NCBI RefSeq assembly: GCF_030486405.1
Contig: NZ_CP129613.1
Coordinates: 434,001 to 498,000, forward strand
Direction of reading: 5' to 3'
DNA: 64,000 nucleotides
Source of the DNA: Mycolicibacterium sp. HK-90
GTDB taxonomy: Bacteria; Actinomycetota; Actinomycetes; Mycobacteriales; Mycobacteriaceae
Below are positions 32,173-41,478 of the stretch, piece by piece (position 1 is the first letter of the stretch; each line of letters begins with the position of its first letter). The notes beneath the pieces were generated by a model that was given only the letters and a program-made list of their open reading frames with translations, was not told the origin of the DNA and made no database searches. The position numbers were made by a program, and so were the translations under genes.

Positions 32173-33253
32173 GCCGGTACCTCCCGTACACCTGGGGATC
32201 CGGCGCGAACCCCAGTCCGGCGCCGGTCGGGATGGTGATGCGGTCACCGGCGTGGATGGCGTCGATGGGTGCCAGCCATGCTTTGGGGTCGGCGAACAGG
32301 ATCTCGATGTTGTCCATGTGTTCGTGCACGGCTGCCAGGTGGATGGTGGCGAAGAAGCCGGGACCGAAGTACGGGCAGTGCGGTATCACTGTTTTGTTGT
32401 GGGTTGCGGCCAGTTCGAGGATGTCGAGGTAGGCGCTGATTCCGCCCACTTTGGTCACGCTGGGCTGCCAGATGTCGACACTGTCGCCGGCATCGGTGAA
32501 CTGCTGTGCTGTGCACCAGTTTTCGCCGGCAGCCAGGGGCAGGTCTGCAGACCTCAGACGTGTCAGCGCTCGGTGGTCTTCGGGGGGAAAGATCGGCTCT
32601 TCGAGCCAGGCGATGTTCAGGTCTTGGAGTTCGTGACGATGGGTGTTGACGAACTGCTCGGACCACTGACAGTTGACGTCGACGCTCATCGGCATGTCGG
32701 GTCCGATGACGTCTCGGCAGGCTTGGATGTCGACCAAAGTCGTTTCGTGCAGTTTGATCGACGTGTACCCGCGACGCAGCGCCTCGGTGCTGGCCTCAGT
32801 GACCAGATCTGCTCGCCCGTAGCGCATCAGGCTGGCATAGCAGTCAAACGAGGTGCGTGCAGGCGCGGACGAGATCAGTTCGTGCAGCGGAAGATTTTCA
32901 CGCTTGGCGGCCAGATCCCATAGGGCGATGTCGACCGCGGAGAGCGCGAAGATCGTGATGCCGTAGCGGCCGAACAGGTGGATGTCGAGTTGTGTTTGTC
33001 GGTTCCATGCCCGGATATCGGTGATTGTGGACCCCAGGACCCGGGGGAGTAGAAGCCGATCGATGATGGCTTTGGTGGCATCGACGGTGAAGTAACCGAA
33101 TCCTTCACCCCAGCCCACATTGCCGTGTTCGTCTTCGAGTCGGACCAACGCGAACTCAAGGCTGTTCCATGTGGTCGGCATGATGCCGGTGCCGTCGCCG
33201 GCAGGCGGGAAGGGGATCTGGACGATGGATGTTTCTGCTTTGGTGATGTGCAC
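32165..33253 (-). CDS. Enolase-superfamily (mandelate racemase/muconate lactonizing type) enzyme
   Basis: A 362-residue protein with the N-terminal cap and TIM barrel of the MR/MLE group. Metal ligands are likely in MSVDVNCQW (Asp), WLEEP (Glu) and AAGENWCTA (Glu); IPHCPYFGPGF is the C-terminal loop. At the usual KxK site it reads TSIKLHE, so one Lys is present and the partner is His. Family members are sugar-acid dehydratases, racemases or cycloisomerases. Its place between the aldolase and hydrolase suggests an acid-sugar dehydratase. Confidence 0.82.
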   Translation of the reverse strand: MHITKAETSIVQIPFPPAGDGTGIMPTTWNSLEFALVRLEDEHGNVGWGEGFGYFTVDATKAIIDRLLLPRVLGSTITDIRAWNRQTQLDIHLFGRYGITIFALSAVDIALWDLAAKRENLPLHELISSAPARTSFDCYASLMRYGRADLVTEASTEALRRGYTSIKLHETTLVDIQACRDVIGPDMPMSVDVNCQWSEQFVNTHRHELQDLNIAWLEEPIFPPEDHRALTRLRSADLPLAAGENWCTAQQFTDAGDSVDIWQPSVTKVGGISAYLDILELAATHNKTVIPHCPYFGPGFFATIHLAAVHEHMDNIEILFADPKAWLAPIDAIHAGDRITIPTGAGLGFAPDPQVYGRYRRA

Positions 33254-33295
33254 GGTGGGTCCCGTCGTTGCGGATGGTCGTTGGTGTCTGGTCGT

Positions 33296-34072
33296 TCACC
33301 GGTGCTGGTGCAGCGCGGTGGTGACCGATCGCGCAGCGGCCAGAAGTAGGGTCGCCTCGGATCCGACGGCGACGAAGGTGAAGCCTTGTTCGATGTAGCG
33401 GTGGGCTGCGTCGAGGTTGGCGGCCAGGATGCCCGCGGCGATGCCTTTGTTGCGGGCCGCGGTCAGTATCTGGGTGAGGGCTTCGTCGAGCAGTGCAGAG
33501 TCGAATTGGCCGTAGATGCCCATCGCTGCGGTGAGATCGCCTGGGCCTACGAAGAATACGTCTGCCCCTGTGGTCGCGATCTCGTCGAGGTTTCGCATTG
33601 CCGGTAGGGTTTCGATCTGCACGACTGTCAGAACGCCCTCATCGACGTCGGCCAACTCGCGGGTGTCCAGACCGAAGGAACGCGAGCGGTTGTAGTTGGC
33701 GACACCGCGGCGCCCGGCCGGTGGGTAGCGCAGGTCGGTGACGGCTTGTCGGGCCTGCTCGGCGGTGTCGATCCGTGGCAGCATCACTCCGCTTGCGCCC
33801 ATGTCGAGCGCGCGTCCGGCCCGGATGCGTTCGCAGGTCTCGGTACGCACGACCACCGGCACGTTGTGTAGTGCGGCGGCCTGGATTTGGCCGGGCAGGT
33901 CTGCTTCGGTGCCGCTGCCGTGTTCGAGATCGACGAGCAGCCAATCAAACCCGGCCATCGCGCAGACTTCGGTGGCCAGTGGGGATCCCAGGCTGACGAA
34001 CGTGCCGATGGTGGGCTGGCCGCTGCGGACCGTGGAGGCCAGCGAGACCGACGATTCCTGGTGTGTGGTCAT
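33296..34072 (-). CDS. HpcH/HpaI-type class II aldolase
   Basis: A 258-residue TIM barrel with GTFVSLGSPLATEVCAMAGF at the start, LLVDLEHG, VVVRTE, MLPRIDTAEQA and FFVGPGDLTAAMG, all typical of the HpaI/GarL aldolases. Known members cleave 2-keto-3-deoxy acids such as 5-keto-4-deoxyglucarate to pyruvate plus an aldehyde. It overlaps the epimerase gene by ATGA and is followed 42 bp later by the enolase-superfamily gene. Confidence 0.87.
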   Translation of the reverse strand: MTTHQESSVSLASTVRSGQPTIGTFVSLGSPLATEVCAMAGFDWLLVDLEHGSGTEADLPGQIQAAALHNVPVVVRTETCERIRAGRALDMGASGVMLPRIDTAEQARQAVTDLRYPPAGRRGVANYNRSRSFGLDTRELADVDEGVLTVVQIETLPAMRNLDEIATTGADVFFVGPGDLTAAMGIYGQFDSALLDEALTQILTAARNKGIAAGILAANLDAAHRYIEQGFTFVAVGSEATLLLAAARSVTTALHQHR

Positions 34073-34887
34073 GAGCGTCCCGCTTCATCGAAACCGTCGG
34101 CGGTGAACTTTCCGCCGAGCATGTGGTCCCACTGTGCCCCTGGGTCGTCGGGGCTGGTACTGGCCATCACCTGTTCGGCCCAGTGTTCGGCATCGTCTTG
34201 GGGTTCGAAGCCGATGGCGCGGGCTTCCTCAAGGCTCATCCAGCGCCGGCTGTTGTTGGACACCCCCCATACCACGCGGAATCCGGGCGCTGGGGCAGAC
34301 AGGGATGCCTCGACCGCACGCACGGTGTCGTCGGGGGACAGCCAATTCGACAACGCCCGCCGGTCGTCGGGGCGTGCGCGATAGGACGCGATGCGCAGGG
34401 CGATGAAATCGATTCCGTGCCGGTCGTGGTAAAGGCTGCCCAGCGCCTCGGACGCCACTTTGGCGACCCCGTAGTAGCTGTCCGGTCGAGGGAACATGTA
34501 GTCGGGTGCTTCAGTGTCAGTCTTGGGGTTGAAGCCGACTGCGTGGTGGCTGCTTGCGTAGACGACGCGGCCAATGTTGTTGCGGCGGGCCGCTTCCAGG
34601 ACTGCATAGGTGCCGTTGATGTTGACGTCGACGTACTGGGTCCAGGTGGCTCCATCGAGCAGTGAGGCCATGTGCACGATGGCGTCGGCGCCGGCACAGG
34701 CCTGCGTCATCGCCTCCACGTCGCTGACCGATGCGGACACGACGGCGGCGTTCTCGTCCGGCTCAACGGCGGGTTGGTCGGCGATATCGATCAGAACGAG
34801 ACGACGCCCCGGCCGGCGTAGTGCATGGCGCAGCATAGAGCCGATTTCGCCTGCGCTGCCGGTGATCACGATGACTTGTTCGCTCAC
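34069..34887 (-). CDS. NAD-dependent epimerase/dehydratase, uronate-dehydrogenase-like
   Basis: The 272-residue extended SDR has VIVITGSAGEIGSMLRHAL, DAIVHMASLL, VVYASSHHAVGF and the YYGVAKVASEALG active site. The SSHHAVGF-x(16)-DSYYGVAK arrangement is characteristic of uronate dehydrogenase, which oxidises glucuronate or galacturonate to aldaric lactones. It is the first gene of the leftward operon and starts 34 bp from the shared dyad operator. A related sugar substrate is also possible. Confidence 0.75.
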   Translation of the reverse strand: MSEQVIVITGSAGEIGSMLRHALRRPGRRLVLIDIADQPAVEPDENAAVVSASVSDVEAMTQACAGADAIVHMASLLDGATWTQYVDVNINGTYAVLEAARRNNIGRVVYASSHHAVGFNPKTDTEAPDYMFPRPDSYYGVAKVASEALGSLYHDRHGIDFIALRIASYRARPDDRRALSNWLSPDDTVRAVEASLSAPAPGFRVVWGVSNNSRRWMSLEEARAIGFEPQDDAEHWAEQVMASTSPDDPGAQWDHMLGGKFTADGFDEAGRS

Positions 34888-34920
34888 GTCTCTCCCTAGC
34901 GATCGATGTGACCGGAATAA

Positions 34921-34935
34921 TATTCAGACTGAGAC
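34921..34935. promoter_or_regulatory. Shared dyad operator copy 1 (leftward operon promoter)
   Basis: On the minus strand the site reads GTCTCAGTCTGAATA, matching copy 3 at 12 of 15 positions. It lies between a possible TTGCAT (-35) and TATTAT (-10) spaced by 18 bp, where a repressor would block the uronate-type operon. Confidence 0.65.
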
Positions 34936-34971
34936 TAGAAATGCAATGGGTGGGATCTTGGGCGGCGCGCG

Positions 34972-34991
34972 ACGGCAGCCTCGGCTGCCGT
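34972..34991. promoter_or_regulatory. Hairpin between the divergent promoters
   Basis: ACGGCAGCC and GGCTGCCGT form a perfect 9-bp inverted repeat with a TC loop, midway between the leftward and rightward operons. It may insulate the two promoters or bind a regulator. Confidence 0.4.
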
Positions 34992-35023
34992 GGCAGCCTC
35001 CGGGCCCAGAAGTGCGGTGTGAC

Positions 35024-35082
35024 CTGTGACCCTGGACACAGGGCGGCGTTGGGTGTAATTTGTTTCAGGATCAGACTGAAAC
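35024..35082 (+). promoter_or_regulatory. Promoter of the ABC importer operon with CRP-like site and shared dyad copy 2
   Basis: CTGTG...CACAG (35024-35041; TGTGA-N6-ACACA) is a CRP-like dyad that overlaps a TGGACA -35. A TAATTT -10 is 17 bp further on. Right after it, GTTTCAG (35062-35068) and CTGAAAC (35076-35082) form the dyad, whose 3' 15 bp match copies 1, 3 and 4. Confidence 0.65.
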
Positions 35083-35183
35083 AGAGAATTTGCGTCTGAG
35101 ATATCGAGGAACCCGCTGATCATGCTGGAATTTACGACCGTCGGGGTGACGTCTACGCCCCCGCGAAACAGAGGAGTGCCTTC

Positions 35184-36101
35184 ATGAATCGTTCACGCCG
35201 CGCCGCTGTCACTCTGGGAGCGTTGACGCTGTCGGCCGCCGCCCTGGCGGGCTGCGGTGGAAACGGTGCAGACACCGCGCAGTCATCGAGCGCTCAGGAA
35301 GCGGAGATCGAGTTGCTGCCCAAGGACGCCGCGCTCGCCGCGGCGGTGCCGGCGCCGATCAAGGAGCGGAGCAAGCTCATCATCGCGACCGACGCCACCG
35401 CGCCGCCGAATCAGTCCATCGCGGAGGACGGCAAGACGATCATCGGTAACGAGGTGGATTTCGGTAATCAGATCGCGTCGGTGCTGGGTCTGGAGGCTGA
35501 GTTCGTCAACATCAGCTTCGACTCGATCATCCCGGGCCTCCAGGCCGGGCGCTACGACATTGGCCTGAGCGGCATGCGCGACACCGAGGAACGCGAACAG
35601 GTCGTGGACTTCGTCACCTACGCCAAGACCGGACCCCAGTTGTTCGCTCGCGTCCAGGACAAGGACAAGCTGACCAGCATCGAGCAGTTGTGTGGTCATT
35701 CGTTTGCGTTGCAGTCGGGCACGGTGCAGGAGCAGGTCGGTCGGGAACAGAGCGATAAGTGCGTGGCAGACGGCAAGGCGCCCATCGATATCCGCGTGTT
35801 CAAGAGCCAAGCCGACCAGGTGCAGGCGGTGTCCAGCGGCCAGGTCGAGGTGGGGGCGCAGAACGCCCCGAACAACGTCTACCTCGAAGAGCAAACCGAT
35901 GGCGCGATGGTGGGTGTCGGCGAGCCGTTCGCCGAGGGCCCGTGGGGAATCCCGGTCCCGAAGGGCAGCGGATTGCTCGAACCGTTGCATGCAGCCACCG
36001 AGCAGCTGGTCGCCAGCCCTCAGTACCAGCAGATCCTGGAAAAGTGGAAGGTCGAGTCGCAGGCCATCGATCAGTCGGTCATCAACGGGGCGACGAGTTA
36101 A
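35184..36101 (+). CDS. Polar amino acid-type ABC transporter substrate-binding lipoprotein
   Basis: A 305-residue protein with a lipoprotein signal peptide ending LAGC (Cys24). The SBP_bac_3 fold shows IKERSKLIIATDATAPPNQS, NEVDFGNQIASVLGLEAEFV and FDSIIPGLQAGRYDIGLSGM. The last motif is the hallmark of the HisJ/GlnH group, which bind amino acids or other small charged nitrogen compounds. Start ATG 35184, soon after GAGG. It is followed directly by the permease and ATPase genes. Confidence 0.9.
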   Translation: MNRSRRAAVTLGALTLSAAALAGCGGNGADTAQSSSAQEAEIELLPKDAALAAAVPAPIKERSKLIIATDATAPPNQSIAEDGKTIIGNEVDFGNQIASVLGLEAEFVNISFDSIIPGLQAGRYDIGLSGMRDTEEREQVVDFVTYAKTGPQLFARVQDKDKLTSIEQLCGHSFALQSGTVQEQVGREQSDKCVADGKAPIDIRVFKSQADQVQAVSSGQVEVGAQNAPNNVYLEEQTDGAMVGVGEPFAEGPWGIPVPKGSGLLEPLHAATEQLVASPQYQQILEKWKVESQAIDQSVINGATS

Positions 36102-37094
36102 GTGTCATCCATGACCACCAACCCTGTTACCGGACGCCAACCTGACACGGTTGAAGGTGCTCACCTCGGCGAGGCCAGTGTTGTGCGACTCAAGCACCCC
36201 GGCCGGTGGGTCGCCGTAGCCGTCATCGCCGTACTTCTGGCGATGGTGGCCAATGCGATGATCTACAACCCCAACTTCGGCTGGGCGACAGTCGGTCGCT
36301 ACTTCCTGTCGGCGCCCATCCTGGCTGGTCTGCAGGTGACGATCACGTTGACCGTCATCGGCATGATCATCGGTTTCGTGCTGGGCACGGTGCTGGCGCT
36401 GATGCGAATGTCAGCTAACCCGATTCTGCGGACCACGGCCTTCGGCTATGTATGGCTGCTGCGAGGTATCCCGCTACTGGTGCAGTTGATCTTCTGGTAC
36501 AACATCTCGGCGCTGTTCCCGACGCTGTCTCTGGGCATCCCGTTCGGCCCCGAGTTCGTGACGGTGGAGTCCAACACCGTCATGACCGCCTACACCGCAG
36601 CCATTCTTGGGCTGGGCCTCAACCAGGCGGCGTATATGGCCGAGATCATCCGTGGCGGGCTGCAATCGGTGGATGAAGGACAGCTGGAGGCCGCGGCGAC
36701 GATCGGCTTGAGCAGGCGGCATACCATCACTAAAATTGTTCTGCCGCAGGCAATGCGGGTCATTCTTCCCCCGACGGGAAATGAAACCATCACCATGCTC
36801 AAGACCACGTCGTTGGTCAGTGTGGTTGCCGTCGCTGATTTGCTGTACTCGACTCAGCTGATCTACGCGCGCAACTTCCAGACCATCCCGTTGCTGATCA
36901 TGGCCAGCATCTGGTACCTGATTCTGGTCTCCGTACTCAACGTCGGACAGTTCTATCTCGAACGGCACTACGGCCGAGGAAGCTCGCGTCAACTTCCTCG
37001 CGAGCAGTCGTGGAACCGGTGGCGACGGCGTCGCGCCGCGGCTACGACATCAGCCGCCAGCACTATGGGTTCTGCCCAGGAGGGGACGACATGA
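36102..37094 (+). CDS. Polar amino acid-type ABC transporter permease
   Basis: A 330-residue HisM/GlnP-like membrane protein with about five membrane segments. The coupling loop [20 protein letters not shown] is the EAA motif that touches the ATPase, and [20 protein letters not shown] is the typical first core helix. The C-terminal 40 residues are polar and basic. The start GTG follows the SBP stop directly; ATG 36111 is the alternative. Only one permease is encoded, so it probably works as a homodimer. Confidence 0.9.
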   Translation: MSSMTTNPVTGRQPDTVEGAHLGEASVVRLKHPGRWVAVAVIAVLLAMVANAMIYNPNFGWATVGRYFLSAPILAGLQVTITLTVIGMIIGFVLGTVLALMRMSANPILRTTAFGYVWLLRGIPLLVQLIFWYNISALFPTLSLGIPFGPEFVTVESNTVMTAYTAAILGLGLNQAAYMAEIIRGGLQSVDEGQLEAAATIGLSRRHTITKIVLPQAMRVILPPTGNETITMLKTTSLVSVVAVADLLYSTQLIYARNFQTIPLLIMASIWYLILVSVLNVGQFYLERHYGRGSSRQLPREQSWNRWRRRRAAATTSAASTMGSAQEGTT

Positions 37095-37894
37095 CCGTGG
37101 CCACTGAAGTTGCGCCCGAGCGCGCCGTGAACGCCGTACCCATGGTGCGATTCAGCAAAGTGAGCAAGAGCTTTGGTACCCACCAGGTACTCAAAGACGT
37201 CACCTTCAGCGTGGATCGCGAAGAGGTCGTGTGCATCCTGGGGCCGTCGGGTAGCGGAAAAAGCACCCTGTTGCGCTGTGTCAACCAGCTGGAAAAGATC
37301 GACGGCGGCCGCATCGAAGTCGCCGGCGAACTGACCGGCTACACGGAGAAGAACGGCAAACTGCACGAGCTGCATGCCGGCGCCGTGGCGCGCCAGCGCA
37401 GCCAGATCGGCATGGTCTTCCAGAGTTTCAACCTGTTCCCGCACATGACGGTGCTGGACAATGTCGCTCTGGGGCAGACTCTGGTCAAGAAGGTGGCCAA
37501 AGGACAGGCTCGTGAGCATGCCAAGGCCTTGCTGGAGCGCGTGGGCTTGGGCCACCGCCTTGGCGTCTACCCTCGCCAGCTCTCCGGAGGCCAGCAGCAA
37601 CGTGTAGCTATCGCGCGAGCACTGGCGATGAAACCCGACCTCATGCTGTTCGACGAGCCCACCAGCGCGCTGGACCCGGAGTTGGTCGGGGAGGTGCTTG
37701 AGGTGATGAAGGATCTGGCTCGTGACGGCATGACCATGGTGGTGGTGACTCACGAGATCGGGTTCGCTCGGGAGGTTGCTGACACGGTGGTTTTCATGGA
37801 TGGCGGCGTGGTGGTCGAATCGGGCAGTCCGACAGAGATTCTGAGCAACCCACAACACCAGCGGACCCAGGACTTCTTGGCGAAGGTGCTATGA
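37091..37894 (+). CDS. Polar amino acid-type ABC transporter ATP-binding protein
   Basis: A 267-residue ATPase with Walker [10 protein letters not shown]-loop [17 protein letters not shown], signature [15 protein letters not shown] and Walker [15 protein letters not shown], which fits the HisP/GlnQ subfamily. The ATG at 37091 overlaps the permease stop (ATGA); the frame is open upstream. It overlaps the kinase gene by ATGA downstream, which ties import to the first catabolic step. Confidence 0.93.
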   Translation: MTVATEVAPERAVNAVPMVRFSKVSKSFGTHQVLKDVTFSVDREEVVCILGPSGSGKSTLLRCVNQLEKIDGGRIEVAGELTGYTEKNGKLHELHAGAVARQRSQIGMVFQSFNLFPHMTVLDNVALGQTLVKKVAKGQAREHAKALLERVGLGHRLGVYPRQLSGGQQQRVAIARALAMKPDLMLFDEPTSALDPELVGEVLEVMKDLARDGMTMVVVTHEIGFAREVADTVVFMDGGVVVESGSPTEILSNPQHQRTQDFLAKVL

Positions 37895-38940
37895 GCACCA
37901 ACCAGAACCTCGGTGCCCTGTCGGCCCACCAGAGCCTGGTCGCCGATTCCGAGCGGGTGAGCACGGATGAGGCAGAAGCTCTGGCCCGGCAGTACTACTC
38001 GCTTCGATGCCGGGCTCAGTCCATCGACGGTGAGCGGGACGGCAACTTCGTGTTGACCACCGACGATGGCGAGCGCTTCATGCTCAAAGTCGTCCATTCC
38101 GGTGAAGCACTTTCGGTCACCGAAGCTCAGACCGCGGTGCTGCTGCATATCGCGAGGGTGGCACCGCATCTGCCGGTTCCACGGGTGAGGCCGACCGTGC
38201 GCGGGGCGGCCACCGCTGTGGTCGATGCGGGGCCGGCTGCGGGACGGACGCTTCGGCTGGTCACTTTTCTGGCCGGCGCGCCGATGCGCAGCGTCGAGCC
38301 CACCGCTGCCCTGCGCGGCGACATCGGACGCACCCTTGCCGAGGTGGGATTGGCGCTGCAATCCTTCACCCACCCCGCCACGGCTGAACCGATGCTGTGG
38401 GACATTGCCCAGTTGCCAAAGCTGAGGCCGATGGTCACCGAGATCGCAGAACCGCGCAAGCGCGACCAACTGCTCGGGATCATCGACGATTTCGAGTGCC
38501 GTACGTGGCCGCGAGTTAAGGGCCTGCGAAAACAGGCAGTGCACAACGACTTCAGCGCCGACAACCTTCTCGTCGGCACCGACGGGGCATCGGTGACCGG
38601 AGTGGTGGACTTCGGCGATATGGCCTTCACCCAGCTGGTCAATGATGTCGCTGTCGCCGCGGCCTACAACCTGACCGACGACCCAGACCCGACCGGAGGC
38701 GCCGTCGAGGTCATCAACGGATACCAACAGATCGTCGGGCTGCAGGACGCCGAGCGCGCTGTGCTGTTCGACCTCATCGCCGCACGGATGGCAACGAGAC
38801 TGGCGATCACCGAGTGGCGCGGCACCCGGTTCCCCGAAAACCGTCACTACATACTTCGCAACACCCCACGCACCTGGCGACAGCTAAACAACCTGCTGCA
38901 GGCATCGAACGACGAATTCACCCGAAGGATCACCCCGTGA
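37891..38940 (+). CDS. APH-fold kinase, hydroxylysine-kinase/homoserine-kinase-II-like
   Basis: A 349-residue aminoglycoside-phosphotransferase-fold kinase. RFMLKVVHS carries the ATP-binding Lys66, [14 protein letters not shown] holds His218, Asp220 and Asn225 of the catalytic loop, and [10 protein letters not shown] the Mg-binding Asp240. It is most likely a small-molecule kinase, not a drug-resistance gene, because it is locked between an amino-acid-type importer and a phospho-lyase-like PLP enzyme (ATGA and GTGA overlaps). The animal pair HYKK-PHYKPL shows the same logic. Confidence 0.82.
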   Translation: MSTNQNLGALSAHQSLVADSERVSTDEAEALARQYYSLRCRAQSIDGERDGNFVLTTDDGERFMLKVVHSGEALSVTEAQTAVLLHIARVAPHLPVPRVRPTVRGAATAVVDAGPAAGRTLRLVTFLAGAPMRSVEPTAALRGDIGRTLAEVGLALQSFTHPATAEPMLWDIAQLPKLRPMVTEIAEPRKRDQLLGIIDDFECRTWPRVKGLRKQAVHNDFSADNLLVGTDGASVTGVVDFGDMAFTQLVNDVAVAAAYNLTDDPDPTGGAVEVINGYQQIVGLQDAERAVLFDLIAARMATRLAITEWRGTRFPENRHYILRNTPRTWRQLNNLLQASNDEFTRRITP

Positions 38941-40277
38941 GCACCGCTATCGATCTGTCCAAAACCGGCTACATGGTCAACGGTTTCGACCAGTCCCGCA
39001 TCAACGAACTGGAGCCTGCGATGCAGGCCATCGTGCGGCGGCGCACCAACACCCTCGGACCGGCCTATAAGCTGTTCTACAACAGTCCACTGGAAATCGT
39101 TCGGGGCGAAGGCGTTCACCTCTACGACAAGTCGGGCAACGCCTACCTCGACGTCTACAACAACGTTCCCTCGGTCGGGCACTGCCACCCCCATGTGGTC
39201 GCCGCCGTCACCGAACAACTAGCCACGCTGAACACCCACACCCGCTATGCGGGCGAGGCAATCCTGGACTACTCCGATCGCCTGCTGGCCACGTTCCCCG
39301 ATGAGCTCAGCAACGTCATGTACACCTGCACTGGCAGCGAAGCCAACGATCTGGCGCTGCGTGTCGCGCGGCACCGCACGAAGGCACGCGGCATCATCGT
39401 GACCGAGTACGCCTATCACGGAACCACCGCCTCGATCGTGGACATCTCGACGACCATGGGGCCCAACGTTCCCATCGGAATCGACGTACGAACCGTGCCC
39501 GCACCGATTCCCACACCCGACGGCCGTGACGTCGGGGAGGTGTTCGCCCGCAACGTGCGTGCCGCGATCGACGATCTGGAACGCCACGGAATCGGATTTG
39601 CAGCGTTGATCGTGGACACCATCTTCTCCACCGATGGCGTTCTCACCGAGCCGGCGGGCTTCCTCAAGGCTGCGGTAGACGTCGTACACGCCGCCGGCGG
39701 GCTATTCATCGCTGACGAGGTGCAACCGGGATTCGCCCGGACAGGACGGCACTGGTGGGGCTTCGCTCGTCACGACGTGCTACCCGACCTGGTCGTGATG
39801 GGCAAGCCGATGGGTAACGGACTGCCGATCGCGGCAATGGTGGCCCGCCCCGACGTGCTCGCTGAATTCGGCGAGCAGACGCGATACTTCAACACCTTCG
39901 GCGGAAACTCGGTGTGCATCGCCGCGGCCAACGCCGTCCTCGACGTCATCGAGAACGAGGGATTGATGGCCAACTGCGCGGAGGTAGGCGATTACCTGCT
40001 CGACGGACTGCGCCACATTGCCGACTCCGATGACCGCCTGCATGGGGCCCGGGGGGCCGGGCTGTTCCTCGGGCTGGATTTCGTGGATGCCGACGGCGCG
40101 CCCGACCCGCAACTGGCACTGGCCGTGGTCAACGGACTGCGCGAACGCCGGGTCCTGATCGGGGCGACCGGCAAGGACGCGAACTCACTGAAGATTCGGC
40201 CACCGCTGCCGTTCACCAAGGAGAACGCCGACACGTTCCTGGAAGCTTTCGGCGGGGCGGTGGGCGCCACCCGCTGA
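38937..40277 (+). CDS. Class III PLP enzyme, AGXT2L/phospho-lyase type
   Basis: A 446-residue fold-type I PLP enzyme. YNNVPSVGHCHPHVV (residues 75-88), LNTHTRY, TCTGSEANDLALRVARH and YAYHGTT resemble the AGXT2L1/AGXT2L2 group, which are phospho-lyases that remove phosphate and ammonia from phosphoethanolamine or 5-phosphohydroxylysine. DEVQPGFARTG has Asp260, and VMGKPMGNG has the PLP-binding Lys290. Ordinary omega-aminotransferases are the alternative. GTG 38937 overlaps the kinase stop, which supports a kinase/lyase pair. Confidence 0.8.
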   Translation: MSTAIDLSKTGYMVNGFDQSRINELEPAMQAIVRRRTNTLGPAYKLFYNSPLEIVRGEGVHLYDKSGNAYLDVYNNVPSVGHCHPHVVAAVTEQLATLNTHTRYAGEAILDYSDRLLATFPDELSNVMYTCTGSEANDLALRVARHRTKARGIIVTEYAYHGTTASIVDISTTMGPNVPIGIDVRTVPAPIPTPDGRDVGEVFARNVRAAIDDLERHGIGFAALIVDTIFSTDGVLTEPAGFLKAAVDVVHAAGGLFIADEVQPGFARTGRHWWGFARHDVLPDLVVMGKPMGNGLPIAAMVARPDVLAEFGEQTRYFNTFGGNSVCIAAANAVLDVIENEGLMANCAEVGDYLLDGLRHIADSDDRLHGARGAGLFLGLDFVDADGAPDPQLALAVVNGLRERRVLIGATGKDANSLKIRPPLPFTKENADTFLEAFGGAVGATR

Positions 40278-40305
40278 TTCATCACATACTGAGCGGGCAG
40301 CCGGG

Positions 40306-41478
40306 ATGGAGGATGTAGTACGCATGGAAGCCACGACGACGCGGGCCCAGAACAAAGCGGCCGTGCTTTCTGCAGCGCTGGCTGCCGGACAATGCACTCG
40401 ATCGTCCATCGAGACGCGTACCGGACTGAGCAAGGCAACGGTGGCCCGGATCGTCGACGAGCTGCTGGGGGAGGGCCTGCTGCAGCCCGGCGCCGAACTG
40501 CACCGAGAGGGACGCGGCCGCAAGTCGCTGTACTTGGAGCTCGGCACGCAGGTGGGCTGCGTCGTCGGGGTCGATCTCGGGTTGACCACCACCCGGCTGT
40601 GGTGTGCAGACCTGCGGGGCACCGAGCTCGCCCGGTCGCGGTTCGACACTCCGAAAGGATTGACGCGGCTGGCCATGGTGCGCCGGCTCGTCGCCGAAGT
40701 GCAGGCGCTGATCGACGGCACCGCATACTCGGGCCGATTGTCCGGCGTCGTCGTCGCAGTCGTCGGCAGTGTCCGAAACGAGGTCGAGATAGTGCGTGCG
40801 GCAGCGCCTTTCAGCTACCTTGAGGGCAGTCAGTTCTGTGCAGCACTGGAGCGGCATTTTGCGGTGCCGGTCATCCTCGACAGTGACGCCAACATGGCCT
40901 TGTGCGGGGAGATGGTCGATGGGGTGGCGGTGGATACCCGCGACGCGGCGCTGCTGATCGTCAGCACGAGCGTGCGGGCAGGCCTGGCCCGCGACGGGCG
41001 CGTCCTGCGCAGTGACCGATCCCTGATCGGTGAACTCGCCTGGCTACCGGTACCTTCCCGCGGGTCCCAGCGTCGATGTCTCGACGACGTACTCAGTGCC
41101 CGCGGGGTGTTGGCCGCCGCGCACCACAGTGACACGGCGGCCGATATCGCGGAACTGGCCGCCGCCGACGATCGATCCGAACTCGCTACCGCGCGAGGGG
41201 AGTTCGTCGATGGTCTTGTGGTGGCGGTCAGCACCGTGGCGTTGACCGTAGATCCCGACATCGTCGTCGTCACCGGTAGAATGCTCCCTGTCGTCGAACG
41301 CGTGCTCGGTGAGGTGAACGAGCAACTCAAGTCGGTGCTGCCTGCCGTCCCGCGTCTGGTTCTCGCATCGTCGAACGGATTTGCCGCCGCCCACGGAGCC
41401 GCGCTGACCGCCGTCGACGGGGCCCGCACGCGTCTGATGTATTCGATTGTCCGGCAACCCATCACAGACGTCGTCTGA
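40306..41478 (+). CDS. ROK-family transcriptional regulator
   Basis: A 390-residue protein with an N-terminal MarR-like winged helix (TRSSIETRTGLSKATVARIV, about residues 30-50) and a ROK domain with CVVGVDLGLTTTRLWCADL and VILDSDANMALCGE. The zinc-binding Cys cluster and kinase catalytic Asp-Gly motifs are poor, so it acts as a repressor, not a sugar kinase. It follows the PLP enzyme by 28 bp in the same direction and may belong to that operon. It is a candidate for binding the shared dyad. Confidence 0.88.
   Translation: MEDVVRMEATTTRAQNKAAVLSAALAAGQCTRSSIETRTGLSKATVARIVDELLGEGLLQPGAELHREGRGRKSLYLELGTQVGCVVGVDLGLTTTRLWCADLRGTELARSRFDTPKGLTRLAMVRRLVAEVQALIDGTAYSGRLSGVVVAVVGSVRNEVEIVRAAAPFSYLEGSQFCAALERHFAVPVILDSDANMALCGEMVDGVAVDTRDAALLIVSTSVRAGLARDGRVLRSDRSLIGELAWLPVPSRGSQRRCLDDVLSARGVLAAAHHSDTAADIAELAAADDRSELATARGEFVDGLVVAVSTVALTVDPDIVVVTGRMLPVVERVLGEVNEQLKSVLPAVPRLVLASSNGFAAAHGAALTAVDGARTRLMYSIVRQPITDVV

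Noticed and set aside
37891..38940. Aminoglycoside resistance phosphotransferase
   Set aside because: The fold fits, but tight coupling to an importer and a PLP enzyme points to a catabolic kinase.
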